A stretch of 17,249 bases of DNA from contig KQ481977.1 in assembly GCA_001430745.1 (NCBI GenBank), forward strand, positions 925,630 through 942,878, given 5' to 3'. The stretch comes from Auxenochlorella pyrenoidosa (taxonomy: Eukaryota > Chlorophyta > Trebouxiophyceae > Chlorellales > Chlorellaceae). The translations under genes and the position numbers were made by a program. Shown in pieces: positions 7,530 to 17,249 of this stretch. Each line of letters opens with the position of its first letter. The first letter of the stretch is position 1. Under the pieces are notes generated by a model. It ran no database searches. It saw only the letters and a program-made list of their open reading frames with translations, and had not been told where the DNA came from.

Positions 7530-10500
7530 TCAGAGCAGCTTCCTGCCGTGCTGCGCCTGCTGGTTGATGACCGCGATCTCCTGCTCATACTGGCTCACCA
7601 TGTGCTGCAGGTGGTTGGGGCAGGGGCAGGAGGTGGCTGTGAGGGCGGTGCACGGCCAGGACTGGCGCCGGCCTGGTGGCCCCCGTCCAGCATCTGTTGT
7701 GCCCCCCCCGTGCAAGCCAGGCCAGCCCTACCTGCGTGATCTCGGCGGTGCTGTCCTGGACGGGGATGGTGCCGTCCACGCCGGTGCGCGAGTACTGGGG
7801 CTCCTGCTGCTGCAGGGGAGGAGCGGAGCGGCGCAAGAGGGGCCGTCCATGGCGGGGGTCAGCGGGCGCGGGCCAGCAGAGCAGGCAGCGCACCAGGCAG
7901 GCACAGCCGGGCTGGGTGTGCCGCCAGGGGCCATGCCTGCATCAGCTCCACTGGGAGCGCAGGTAGGGTGAGCATGCCACGCCTGCCAGGCTCACCACGG
8001 CGCCGTTCGCGCTGTCGTCAGAGGTGGTGCTGAGCAGCTGGTCCAGCAGGGGGTTGTCCCTGCAGCGGCGGGAAGGAAAGGGGGGGCACGGCGTGGCTTG
8101 ATGAGCTGGCTGCAAGCTTGCGGACAGCAGGCTGCTTTCTCCAGCCTGAGCAGTTGGTCAGCAGGCGAAGAAAACAGGTCTTGCAGTAAAGCATGCGGAA
8201 GCAAACTACACGCGGTGGCCAGGTACAGTGCACTTACGTTGCACCGCCCTCGGTGGTTGGCACACTAACGGGGGCAGCAGGGCTGGGGGAGGGGGAGGGG
8301 GAGGGGACAGCCCCAGTCTCGTAGCCCTGCAGTGCGGCACCACATTACATTCTATGAGTCACAGATGAAATACAGCTGTAATACAGGAGGCGGCAATGCC
8401 CTGTGCTTGGCGGCACCGCAGCGTTCCATGGGTGTTGGGCAGCCGAAGCGGGCTGAGCCCCGGGTGCACAGGCGTTGCAGGCACACCTGGATGTAGATGT
8501 CGCAGATGGTGAGGTTCTTGGGGGTGGCAAGGGTCACGTACTTGCCCACGCCGGAGCACTCAAGGGACACTGCCTGGTTGGCCGGGAGGTCCAGGTTCTG
8601 CACCGGGGTATGAACAGCCAACGGGCGGCGGCGTGTGTGGCAATGCGTCGCCACCGTGAGCGCCGCAGGACGTGATGCCGTCCCCCGCGTGCGCAGCACA
8701 TGACCAAGCGTGCGTCCGGCCCCCAGGCTCACCTTGGCGCACACCGGGTTGCTCATGCCGTTGTTGTCGGAGGAGTCGCCCACAAAGACAAAGGCGCCGG
8801 TGGTCTTCTCGCCCACGGTCAGCTGGATGCTGGTCACTGACAGCTGGCTCTGCAGGGCGGGGATGCGGGCCAGGGCCGTGGCGGCAGATTCAGGAGCAAG
8901 AAAGCAACTACCTGGAGACCAGAAGGCCTGGGGAGCTCAGGTAGTTGCTGCGGCTTGCCATGCTTGCCGTGACAGCCTGCCCTGACAGCAGCGGTCTGCC
9001 TGCCTGCACCCCCTTGGCCGGCCTGCACCCTCGCCCTGGCTCTCGGGCAGCTCTCAGGGTCAGGCACAGAGACAGCAACCCGGCAAGGGTTGCGCACCCC
9101 AGCTGTGCCCCTCACCGGCAGCACCACAGTGAAGTAGTTGCCGGTGGGGTCGGTGGCTGAGGCGCACGTGTCGCACAGGCCGTCCACAGCGCGCAGGGCC
9201 TGCAAGGGCAGCGGACCCACTCATGCGCGTTGCTGCAACGATCAGGCAGTGGTCGCGCGCTGCCTGGCTGCAGGCGGCACATGGAGCGTGTTCTGCCGGC
9301 TGTACGTGCGCCTGTCAGGCTGGGGGGTCACCTGAGAGTACAGGGCAGAGTTATCCTGGGTGCCGGAGATGCCCAGGCCCACAAAGTCCTGCAGGGGGTG
9401 GCCTGCAGGGGGCGGATGGGAGGGTAGGGGTGCTCAAGAGAGCTGGCCATGCATGCTCGGCCAGGGAACTGGGCGCCGGGTGCACCGTGACCCCGCAGTG
9501 CTCCCCTCTTCCCCGACGTTGCTGCACATTGCAGGATGGGAGGCATGCATGCAGGTGCCAGCCAGCGACAACGGCAGTTGGCACCTACCGCAGTTGGCAA
9601 CAGAGGGATCCTCCGTGGAGGGGGAGGGGGATGCCACGGCAACGGGGTCGCGCAGGGCGCCATCTGCAGACGGTGAAGGATCGCAGCGGTGCTCAGAAGC
9701 ACGGGGGTGCAGTGGGCAATGCACCCTGACCTAGCAAATAGACCCCTCATATACGTTGCTGCCAACGGAAAGGGAGCCAGCAGGGCGAAATGGGACAGGC
9801 TGCAGTTGCACCGCATTGTACACAGTCGGCAGCAGGGAGCACAGCTGCAAAGGGAAGCAACCAGCAGGCGCTGCCTCACCGGGGCAGGAGAAGTTGGCGG
9901 TGGCGCTGGACCAGACCTTGGGCACGGTGCAGGCGCCGGTCGAGGGGTCGGCGCACCAGCCGGGCTGGTTTGGGATGAACTCGGCGATGCACACGCACTT
10001 GCAGGCGGTGTCGGAGAAGTTGCCTGCAGGAGGAGGGGGTGTGGGGATGGGCAGGGGAATGTGGGGTGTGGAAATTGTGCAGTCGCTGTTGAAGCCTGCT
10101 TCAGGGTGGGACCAAAGCCGAGCCTTTGGGCAGCGTTGTTTCCACGTCCACAGCACAAAAACTGCAGGGCTCTCCGTTGCTGTCCTGCCCTCTTAAGGCT
10201 CACCGTTCACGCACTGGATGCCCTGGCAGTAGTGGCCGGAGGGGGACCACAGGTCGTTGGGCGGGTCGCAGCCCTGCGCCCTGCGCTGGTCGGCATACTT
10301 GTCGGCGGGCACGGGGTCCTTGACCCAGTCGATCACCTGCTCCAGGGTGTCAGCATGTCGAAGGTGTTGCTCGGGCAGAGCAGCGGTGAGCAGGCAGGTG
10401 CGGGGTTGACTTGCTGGCGGCCACATGGTGCCCCCTCAACCACAAACCCTGCCCCTACCCCACCCCCCCACCGCTGCCACCGCCCCCAGCTGCACTGCCC

Positions 10501-13500
10501 ACCTCGCTCATGGTGGCAAACCACACATTCTCAAAGCCCAGCGCGTAGTTGATGAACTGGGACATGGCGGCTGCATGGCGGGCGGTAGGGAGGGCACAAA
10601 GTAAGACGCTGAGGTGATCAAGCATGGCATGGCAGGGCCAAGGGCAGGGAGGGGTAGGCTGGGCCTTCTGGCCTAGCCCAGCTGTAAATGCGAGGCACTC
10701 TGCGCCTCTGAAGGCACCCAAATCAAGAATCGTGGGACCAAGCCGCGCTCCCTGGCAGCTCACCGGAGCGGGTGGGGTCCATCAGCCAGGCAGCGTGGAT
10801 GTACACGCCCACAGGGGCGCGGTTGCTACAGCAGGGCGGGCAGGCGGGCAGGCCAGGTCGACCACTGTACAGGCCTGCGAACCTCACACTCTGCGAATGC
10901 ACACCCCGCCTCAGGAAAAGGCTGGCCATCCCCTCTGCAGCACCAAGAATGCTGCAGGGCACGGGGTGCTTGCTGCGGCGGCGCACCCGTTGTAGTTGCG
11001 GTCAAACTCGCGCTTGTAGGCCTCGTACAGGTCGCCCTGCACAGCGAGCACAGCGCAGCGGGGGGGCACAGCAGGCCGCGTCACCGGCCAGCCAGGCCCA
11101 AGTGGAGGCCCCCTCGGCTGAGAAAGAGCACACAGCGGCGCGAAGGCTTAGCTTAGCTTAGCTGTACCTGCACGTGGCTGCGCTACCGACCACCCAGCCG
11201 ATGGGAACAGCATGGCTGCCGCCCACAACATGGACCCGCCGAACAGCTTGCGGCCTGCCAAAACCGCAACTGCGTTGGGTGGCCTGCAGGGGCCCCATCC
11301 ACAGCCGGCCCCATCCCGGCTGCACCCACCTGAGGGTCCATGTTGGTGAGCACCACGCCGGCGTCGTTCTGCACATCCCACATAGGGAACTCCCACAGAC
11401 CGGGCAGCGTTTCGTTCACAGAGCAGGGGCCTGCGGGGGGCGCGGCACCACCCAGAGGTGAGGAGGCGGGCGGGCACAGCGGGGTCACACAGCGCAGAGA
11501 AGCAGCGGGGCACTGCTAGGCTGGGGTCTGCCGCCTGCACTGCCGGTGTGCAGCCTGCTGCCCTGTCACGAGGCACGCGGGTTGCGGCCCCGCCGCCACG
11601 CGCACCGGTGCCCAGGTCGCAGCGCTGCGGCACGCCATAGTCCATGGTGTAGGGCCACAGGCGGTCGCTGCCGTCCGGGGAGGTGGCGGTGGGGAAGGGC
11701 TCCGGGATGGACGAGTCATAGGTGAAGCCTGCAGCCAGGCAGGGGCAGGGCTGCGGCGTTCACACAGCAGCACGGAGGGACGAGGCAGCAGCCAGGGGGG
11801 GGAGGGGGCTTGACAGAGTCGCCGAGCCCTCACCGTTCTGCTGCAGGATCTTGCGCTGCTCCGGGTTGTGCATCAGGAAGGGCGCGCGGAAGCCCTGCAG
11901 GCAAGCGGGTTGAGATTGCGCGCAATTCTATGGAACACTGCAGATGGAAGATTTTAGGCCTCCCTTGTCTGTGCCTGCGCCTATGCGGCAGCCCAAGGCG
12001 GTCCTGGCTGCCTCACCCGGATCTTCTCCAGCGGGATGTGGGCGGTCTGGTTGAGCCACAGCTTCATGCCCACAATCTGGAAGAGGTCTGCAGGCAGCAG
12101 GTGCCAGGCAGCAGGCAGCAGGTGGGCGCCCCCGGCCGGCCATACAGGCGGCACATGACACACATGGCACACTGTGTGTCTTAGCCAGGGTTGCCTGCTG
12201 CTCTTCAACTGTTCAAGTAAGTGCTGAGCGGTCTGGCGGGCCTCGAGGCACCCACCCGGGTTGGGCACGTGGTACAGGGTGTGGGTGGCGATCTCGTGGT
12301 TCTTCATGTACACCTCCTGCGGGCAGGCAGGCAAGCAAACAGGCGGGCAGGGTGTGGTATTTGACTGACTAGCTCACTGAGGTAGCCCCTTTGCCAGGTT
12401 GAGTACTGGGGTGGGTGTGGGCAGGGGTGAAGCGGCACCCAGCCCCACGCCATGCCACAGAGGAGGCGTGGAGGCACGCCCACTGAGCTGTTTTGTGTCA
12501 CGGGTCTGAGCATGCCAAAGCAGAGAAGGCCGCTCTGCCCAAACATCCAACAGGCCCAGCACTCCCACCGCACACGCACCTGCACAAGGTGGTAGTCGGT
12601 GTAGTTCTGGGACACAAACCACCTGCGGCAGCAGACAGGTGAAGGCAAGGCCAGGTCAGCAGTGCAACAGCTGTGGGTGGGCGGGCAGGGGGACTCAGGT
12701 GGGTGGGCTGCGAATGCGTGCCTGCCCAGCTGCCGTGCTTGTTCGACTCTGGCACACTTAGCACTGCCCAGCTGACAGCCATGCTGCACGGTCTTGCCCT
12801 CTCTGCGACTTGCAGAGCTTGCCGCACTGCGCCACAGTGCGGCGCAGCCTCCCCCAGTGCTGCCTGCTGCTCACGTGGCCGGGATCTCGCAGCCTTGCGG
12901 GTTGTAGGACTTTGAGGTGATATCCAGGATGACGGGCATGGTGGTCACGGTGATGGCATCATCGTTGGTCTGTTGAGGGGGGCACGGCGGGCAGGCTAGG
13001 GGTGAAGGCATCGGCGCGACGAGTGCGAACTCTTCCTGCAGCCGCAAGCGGCATGTGGGCCGCATTGTTTTCTGACGGCAAGGTTAATCGGAGGTCTGCT
13101 GGGCTGCCTGCTGATGCTGCCAGCTGCAGCCACTGCCAGCTGGCACGCACCAGCACCACGAACTGGGGAGTGTCAGCCGGCGCCAGCTTGCCAGGAATGT
13201 CATGAGACGCACACTTGCAGTTGGGGGGCTTGCAAGAGGCTGGACAGTTGTAGCCGGGGACCTGCGCCAGGCAGGAATGTTGCGTACAAGGGAGCCGGGA
13301 AGCATTGCTTGAGAAGAACGCCGCACATGGTGCGGCAGCATGGTCCCGTGTGCACATGCAGAGTTCTGCCGTCTAACTCTTCCCCAGCCGCTCGACACTG
13401 TGAACCTGCAGGGCAGATGCCCGAGCTGCAGCGCGCAGAGGAGCTGGAGCAGCAGTTTGCCGGCCGCACCTCCACAGGCGCCGCCGACGCCAGCAGGCAC

Positions 13501-13556
13501 GCGCTGGCCAACAGCAGGAGAGCCGCCCAGGGGGCGGCGCGCCGGGCTCGCAGCAT
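7530..13556 (-). CDS. Secreted polysaccharide (chitin-type) deacetylase with Cys-rich and F5/8C-like modules, 23 exons
   Basis: Exons (minus): 13556-13470, 13261-13151, 12969-12875, 12622-12580, 12316-12256, 12087-12017, 11894-11834, 11728-11606, 11430-11330, 11036-10987, 10825-10764, 10570-10503, 10336-10204, 10023-9880, 9663-9589, 9402-9332, 9199-9116, 8849-8733, 8597-8487, 8326-8238, 8059-7996, 7809-7732, 7604-7530. All are GT-AG and in phase, giving 657 residues. Residues 1-26 are a signal peptide (hydrophobic ALLLLASACLLASA). The CE4/NodB deacetylase domain is about 60-330: motif 1 TNDDA (D69, D70), motif 2 HTLYH (H124, H128), motif 3 GFRAPF (R159, P161), YDSS (D181), PGLWEFPMW, and late His in GVYIHAAWL (H278). 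These are the metal and catalytic residues of the family; the usual Phe of TFDD is Asn. An eight-Cys module is 334-402. An F5/8C or F-type-lectin-like module is about 404-556 (AVDGLCDTC, FVFVGDSS, ECSGVGKYVTL, LTICDIYI). A Pro-Ser linker and a tail follow. Predicted role: deacetylation of wall chitin-like polymer outside the cell. Confidence 0.9.
8284..8307 (-). repeat. GA-rich repeat encoding a Pro-Ser linker
   Basis: Plus strand has four runs of G4-5 separated by single A. On the minus strand this is TCCCCC repeated, in exon 20 of the deacetylase gene, and encodes alternating Ser-Pro. Such linkers in algal wall proteins are often hydroxylated and glycosylated. The repeat number is likely to vary. 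Confidence 0.8.
11146..11162. repeat. GCTTA pentanucleotide microsatellite, three copies
   Basis: GCTTAGCTTAGCTTAGC lies within intron 9 of the minus-strand deacetylase gene. It is short and no function is implied. Confidence 0.8.
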
Positions 13557-14413
13557 TTACGATGCCTACAGAGCACGAAGGGCCGACCAGCACACTTGAA
13601 CGCGGGGAGTTTCCAACCACCCCAACCAACTCTCGAACAGGAGCGCGCGCACTGGGCAGCCAAGAGCAGTCGTAGGGCAGCAAGCAAAGTGGGTTTGGGT
13701 TGCATGACTGCATGACATTCTTGAACGGCCGCCCGGTCCTGCCAGTGCGCCCCCAGCAGAGCGACCGTCCTGACGCTGACAGCCCACCTGCTGCTGGCGG
13801 GCGAAAACGGGCTGCAGAAATGTATGAGCAGGAATGAGGGTGGTGAAAGGCCCCGATGGCCCGCAGGCTTGAAGGGCTGCCTTTGGAAAGTAGGAAAACG
13901 GTTGTGCACGCGCCCGCATCTCAAGCCTCCGTCTGCGCCTGCCAGCAGTCTGGCGTCCCGCACATCCGTGATCGGACAAGCTCCCAGACCCGAGAGAGGC
14001 CGGCTGTCAGCAGACTGCTCTGACTGCTGCAGCTGCTGCACACCTGCGACAGTGCAGAGTGCACAGGTGCGCTGTTTGTAGACTGCCACTGTTATTTGGC
14101 GGCCGCTGCTAAATGTCAGCCCTGCAAGTCGTCGGCTCTGCGGGCACCTTGCAGTTGCCAACCACCAGCAAGAGCCCAGGGTGCTGGAGCCTGGCGCCCT
14201 GAGCTTGTGCAGCCTCTGTTCACCATTCAGAGACACTGAACAGCTGCGGCTGGCTGGAGCCTGGGCCTACGAAGGGCCCACCGCCAGCGCCCTGTGCCGC
14301 AACCGCCAGCAAGCAGCTTGCGGCAGGTGCTGCCGCTCGACAGGCAGCCAAGCCTGTTAGACCCTGCCTCCAGCCAATCACTGCCCTCCATGTGTGTTGC
14401 CCTGCAGACCAGG
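13557..14413. promoter_or_regulatory. Shared 857-bp upstream region of two divergent deacetylase genes
   Basis: The region lies between the minus-strand ATG at 13556 and the plus-strand ATG at 14414. It is less GC-extreme than the genes and has no convincing open frame. Visible elements are a CCAAT pentamer at 14374-14378, 36 bases before the plus-strand ATG; an inverted CACCTG...CAGGTG pair at 14041-14069; and a TTATTTGG/CTAAATG patch near 14090-14116. A pyrimidine-CAG at 14398-14407 could be a 5'UTR intron acceptor. No clear TATA box is seen. Confidence 0.55.
14041..14069. promoter_or_regulatory. Inverted CACCTG/CAGGTG pair between the divergent deacetylase genes
   Basis: CACCTG (14041-14046) and its reverse complement CAGGTG (14064-14069) are separated by 17 bases. 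Both match the E-box consensus CANNTG. Short inverted pairs occur by chance in GC-rich DNA, so this is only a candidate site. Confidence 0.25.
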
Positions 14414-17078
14414 ATGCCGATGAGGGCCGCAGTGCTGGCCGCCCTGGCCATGCTGCTTGGCGCAGCTGCAGTGGGCGCTGCTCCAAGTGACTACCGTGAG
14501 TCATCGCCCCAGCGTTCCTCTGGCTGCTTCCTGCTTTCGATGGGGAATCGCCCGTTGGAACAATGATGGCCCCCAGTGCGACCATAATGGGGGATCGCTG
14601 CACACGCCCACTACGACAGCAGTACTGCCTAGTGTAGCATTTCAACCACCAGGCCACTGACGTCACTCCACCCTCTCCCCTTTCCCAACCCTGCTCAGAA
14701 TGCCCATCTTCCTGCCAGAACAAGCTGGGCTGCGTGTGTGCCTCTCACACGGCCCCTGGTGGCATCGCAAACGGCGATGTCCCCCAGTTCATTGTGCTGG
14801 TGCGTGCCAGCTGGCAGCCAGGACCTGGTCCCGCCGCAGCTGTCGACCTCACGCCTCCCCAGCCTCCGGCCCTTCGAGAGCCTGCATGCACTCTCCAACA
14901 ACCAGCGCTCCCTCAAACAAGCTTGAGCCATCTCTCACAGCCGACGTCAAGAAATGTGGTCGTGTGTCGCAACCCACCAGCACACATCCACCATTCACCA
15001 ACGAATCCAACTATCATCTTTACTCATGTGCAGACCAATGACGATGCCATCACCATCGTCTCCCAGCCCATCATCCTGAACGTCACCGAGCGCCACTCCA
15101 ACAAGAATGGCTGCAAGATGCCCGCCACGTGAGGCAGCAGGCCCAGCAGGGCCTGCCTGAGCACCAGCGGGGGGTCAGCAGCAGCGCCGGCCCCCGCCAG
15201 CCCTGGCAGTGCGGCCTCCATGGCAGACCAGGCCCCCGCCCTCCCTCCCCTGTCCTGCACTGTGCGCAGCTGGTTCGTGTCCATTGACTACACCGACCCC
15301 AACCTGGTCAAGCAGGTGTTTGTGCGCGGTCACGGTGAGCCGCGGGCGTGTCACGTTCCCAGGGGAACCCCAGCACGAGGGGTGCGCTCACGAGCCGAGG
15401 GCGCGAGGGGCTGCCCTCTTGCAGGTCAGCCGCCTCATCTGCCCGCCTGCCAGCTGGCTGGGGCGACCGACCCTCCTTGCCTGGCCCATGTTGTGCCTGC
15501 AGAGATCGCCACCCACACCGTTGACCACCTGGCCAACCCGAACACCACCCAGGTGCCCAGCTTGCTCCATCAGATTGCTGGCACACGGCACACCATCAGT
15601 TTCTTGCTGGATGCCAAGCTGTGCCCCTGGCCTGGGGGGAGAGGCCGGGCGCAGCCGCGGGTGCCCTGCAGCCTGTGCCCACCCGACAAGCCCGCCACTC
15701 CACCCCACCCCCCACCCCAGATTGTGGGCGCCCGCGACTGGCTGGTCAGCACCGCGGGCATCCCCAAGGACCAGGTGGTGGGCTTCCGTGCCCCCTACCT
15801 CATGTTCTCCCCCGACCAACGCGACATCCTGGCGGCCAACGGTGGGGCTGGGGGGGGGGGGGGTGCACAGCAGGCTCGGCCCACCCAGCATGCATGCCTC
15901 AACGCCGGCAGCTTCTGGTGGGTGGCACTGTCTGGTGCCCCGCTGCAGGGGCGCCCTCGGCGCGGCGCGGACCCTCCGGCCAATTGCACACCCTGGCTTG
16001 CCAACCCTGTGGCCCGCCTGGCCCGCCCCACCCGCCTTTGCAGGCTTTGTGTGGGACTCCTCCATCTCTGAGCAGTACCCCTCGGTGACCTCTCCCTCCG
16101 CCGCCGAGCGCCTGTGGCCCTACACCATGGACTACGGCCTGCCGCAGGCAAGCGCCGCCCGCCGCCTGCATCATGCCAACAAGGGGGGGGCAGCACTGTC
16201 TTGGCACGCGCACAGCGCCGCCGTGTCCCCCACTTTCTGTGGTCCATAGCGCTGCTGTTTCCGAGGCCAGGCTTGTCCATTGCCCCCGCGCTGCCGCCAG
16301 CTGGCCAGCGTGTGACGGTTGCTCCCGCCGGCTGCCCGCAGGACTGCTCTGTGTCCACCGGCTCCTGCTCTGTGGACGAGCGCCACCCCGGCCTGTGGGA
16401 GTTCCCCATGTGGAACATTCAGGACTCCACCGGCGTCACCCTGGCCTCCATGGACCCCACCGTGAGTGGGGATGCAGGGGGAGGGGGGCAGGGTGGGAGG
16501 TGCAAGCTACCTGGGGGCACGACCAGGGTGGCAGGGAGCGCCTTGCTGGGGGTGCTTGGGTGTCCATGTGCGTGTCACCTGTGCGTGAGATGGGGCCTGT
16601 TGGCGGGCACTGTCGCCCACTCTGCCCGTGCCTGTGCTTCGCCACCCGCGCAGGGCGACCCGTATGAGCTGTACAAGCTGCAGTTTGATGAACGCTACAA
16701 CGGGTGAGTAGCCGCTGCACTGTGGCAGGGCAGGCTCCGCGGCCAGGGATGCCCTTGCCTACGCTACACACGCAAAGCGTGGCATGGTCTTAAGCAGTCC
16801 CACCCCACCCCCACCCACCCACTCTGCCCCATGCAGCAACCGCGCCCCCCTGGGCATCTACCTCCACGCCGCCTGGCTCATCGCCGACGGCAGGTGGGCA
16901 CTGCCTGCGCCTGACTGCTCGCTGATGCCTCGGCATGGCTAGCTGACACAGCCGCCCCGCAAACACGCATGCCCCCTCGCCTCTCCCACGGCCCCCTTGC
17001 AGCCGCGCCGACCGCCTGAACGCCTTCCTCGAGTACGCCATGACCCACGACAACGTCTTCCTGGTCACCGTGTCCCAG
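14414..17078 (+). CDS. Second secreted polysaccharide (chitin-type) deacetylase, paralogue of the divergent gene (3' partial)
   Basis: Exons: 14414-14495, 14699-14799, 15034-15128, 15270-15334, 15503-15552, 15721-15841, 16044-16147, 16342-16461, 16654-16703, 16837-16893 and 17003-17078. They encode the first 307 residues, and the gene continues past the window. Residues 1-22 are a signal peptide (MPMRAAVLAALAMLLGAAAV). A Cys-rich start (CPSSCQNKLGCVCASH) matches that of the divergent copy. The CE4/NodB domain keeps TNDDA (D64, D65), HTVDH (H119, H123), GFRAPY (R154, P156), WDSS (D176), PGLWEFPMW and GIYLHAAWL (H273), so it should be active if folded like the family. It ends in the window at NVFLVTVSQ, exactly where the sister gene also has an intron. 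Introns 16148-16341 and 17079 onward have GC donors. An in-frame ATG at 14390 would add eight residues. A lectin-like tail as in the sister may follow outside the window. Confidence 0.9.
15850..15863 (+). repeat. 14-base G homopolymer in an intron
   Basis: An uninterrupted G run lies just after the donor of the intron 15842-16043 of the plus-strand deacetylase gene. Its length is probably unstable. Confidence 0.85.
16148..16341 (+). other. GC-AG intron in the plus-strand deacetylase gene (donor GCAAGC)
   Basis: The exon ends CTGCCGCAG, followed by GCAAGC, and the acceptor is CCCGCAG. Splicing joins MDYGLPQ to DCSVSTGSCSVDE in phase, matching MDYGVPQRCDLGTGPCSVNE of the sister protein. Confidence 0.8.
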
Positions 17079-17249
17079 GCAAGCCAGCTGCGCCTTGCTG
17101 CGCCCGCTGGCTGTGCTGCGCCCGCTGGGCAGCGCCCCCTGCCCGGCAGGCCGGGACACTTTCGGCCGACCTGCGGCCTGCATGCTCTTCTCGGGCGCCC
17201 TGCGCCCCACCCCACCCCTGCCCAGCCACAACCGTTGGCGCCCCCCACC
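17079..17249 (+). other. Start of a GC-donor intron of the plus-strand deacetylase gene, cut by the window edge
   Basis: VTVSQ ends in CAG, followed by GCAAGC. The sister gene has a GT intron at the same codon boundary (after TMSE, before VIDW), which supports an intron here although the donor is GC. The acceptor lies outside the window. Confidence 0.65.

Noticed and set aside
9328..10203. 291-residue uninterrupted minus-strand frame in the deacetylase gene
   Set aside because: It is out of frame with the conserved exons in most of its length and runs through well-supported introns.
15316..15334. Exon end of the plus-strand deacetylase at CAG|GTGTTT (15315), matching the intron site of the sister gene
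   Set aside because: The next exon starts mid-codon (AG ATC GCC). Only the later donor at 15335 gives GHEIATH in phase, so the coding region continues through VFVRGH.
1..17249. CRISPR arrays, insertion sequences, tRNA or rRNA genes
   Set aside because: No spaced direct repeats, transposase-like frames, terminal inverted repeats or structural RNA sequences were recognised. Only short homopolymers and microsatellites are present.

Overview
The window looks like nuclear DNA of a GC-rich, intron-dense green alga. A Chlorella-like trebouxiophyte is my best guess. The grounds are strong GC bias, many short introns (about 105-307 nt) with GTGAG/GTGCG/GTGGG donors and CAG acceptors, TGTAA polyadenylation signals of the green-algal type, and large secreted chitin-deacetylase-like genes. 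The species is inference. Nothing prokaryotic, and no CRISPR array, tRNA, rRNA or transposon, was seen. All gene models were built by hand from splice-site phase and from similarity to remembered protein families.

Layout: (1) 1-295 (+) is the last coding segment of a CBS-domain protein of the SNF4/AMPK-gamma type. (2) 978-3864 (-) is a six-exon gene for a nuclear-looking protein with a SAND-like module, a Tudor-like module and a long acidic/Gln-rich tail. It converges on gene 1 and carries two apparent reading-frame breaks. (3) 4361-5813 (+) is Y14/RBM8A, a core exon-junction-complex protein. It is divergent from gene 2 across a promoter region with a striking palindromic AT-rich patch. (4) 6388-7068 (+) is an unrecognised small protein. 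(5) 7530-13556 (-) is a 23-exon gene for a 657-residue secreted protein: polysaccharide deacetylase (CE4/NodB), Cys-rich module, F5/8C or F-type-lectin-like module, Pro-Ser linker and tail. (6) 14414 to the window edge (+) is a second, paralogous secreted deacetylase, head-to-head with gene 5 and incomplete here.

The divergent deacetylase pair is the main point of interest. Both copies keep the metal and catalytic residues of CE4 enzymes, and both carry Asn in place of the usual Phe in motif 1 (TNDDA). They share an 857-bp upstream region, so they may be co-regulated for modification of a chitin- or chitosan-like wall polymer. Their intron positions agree at many sites and differ around the active-site exons. 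Two unrelated genes (2 and 6) together use four GC-AG introns, all with the donor GCAAGC.
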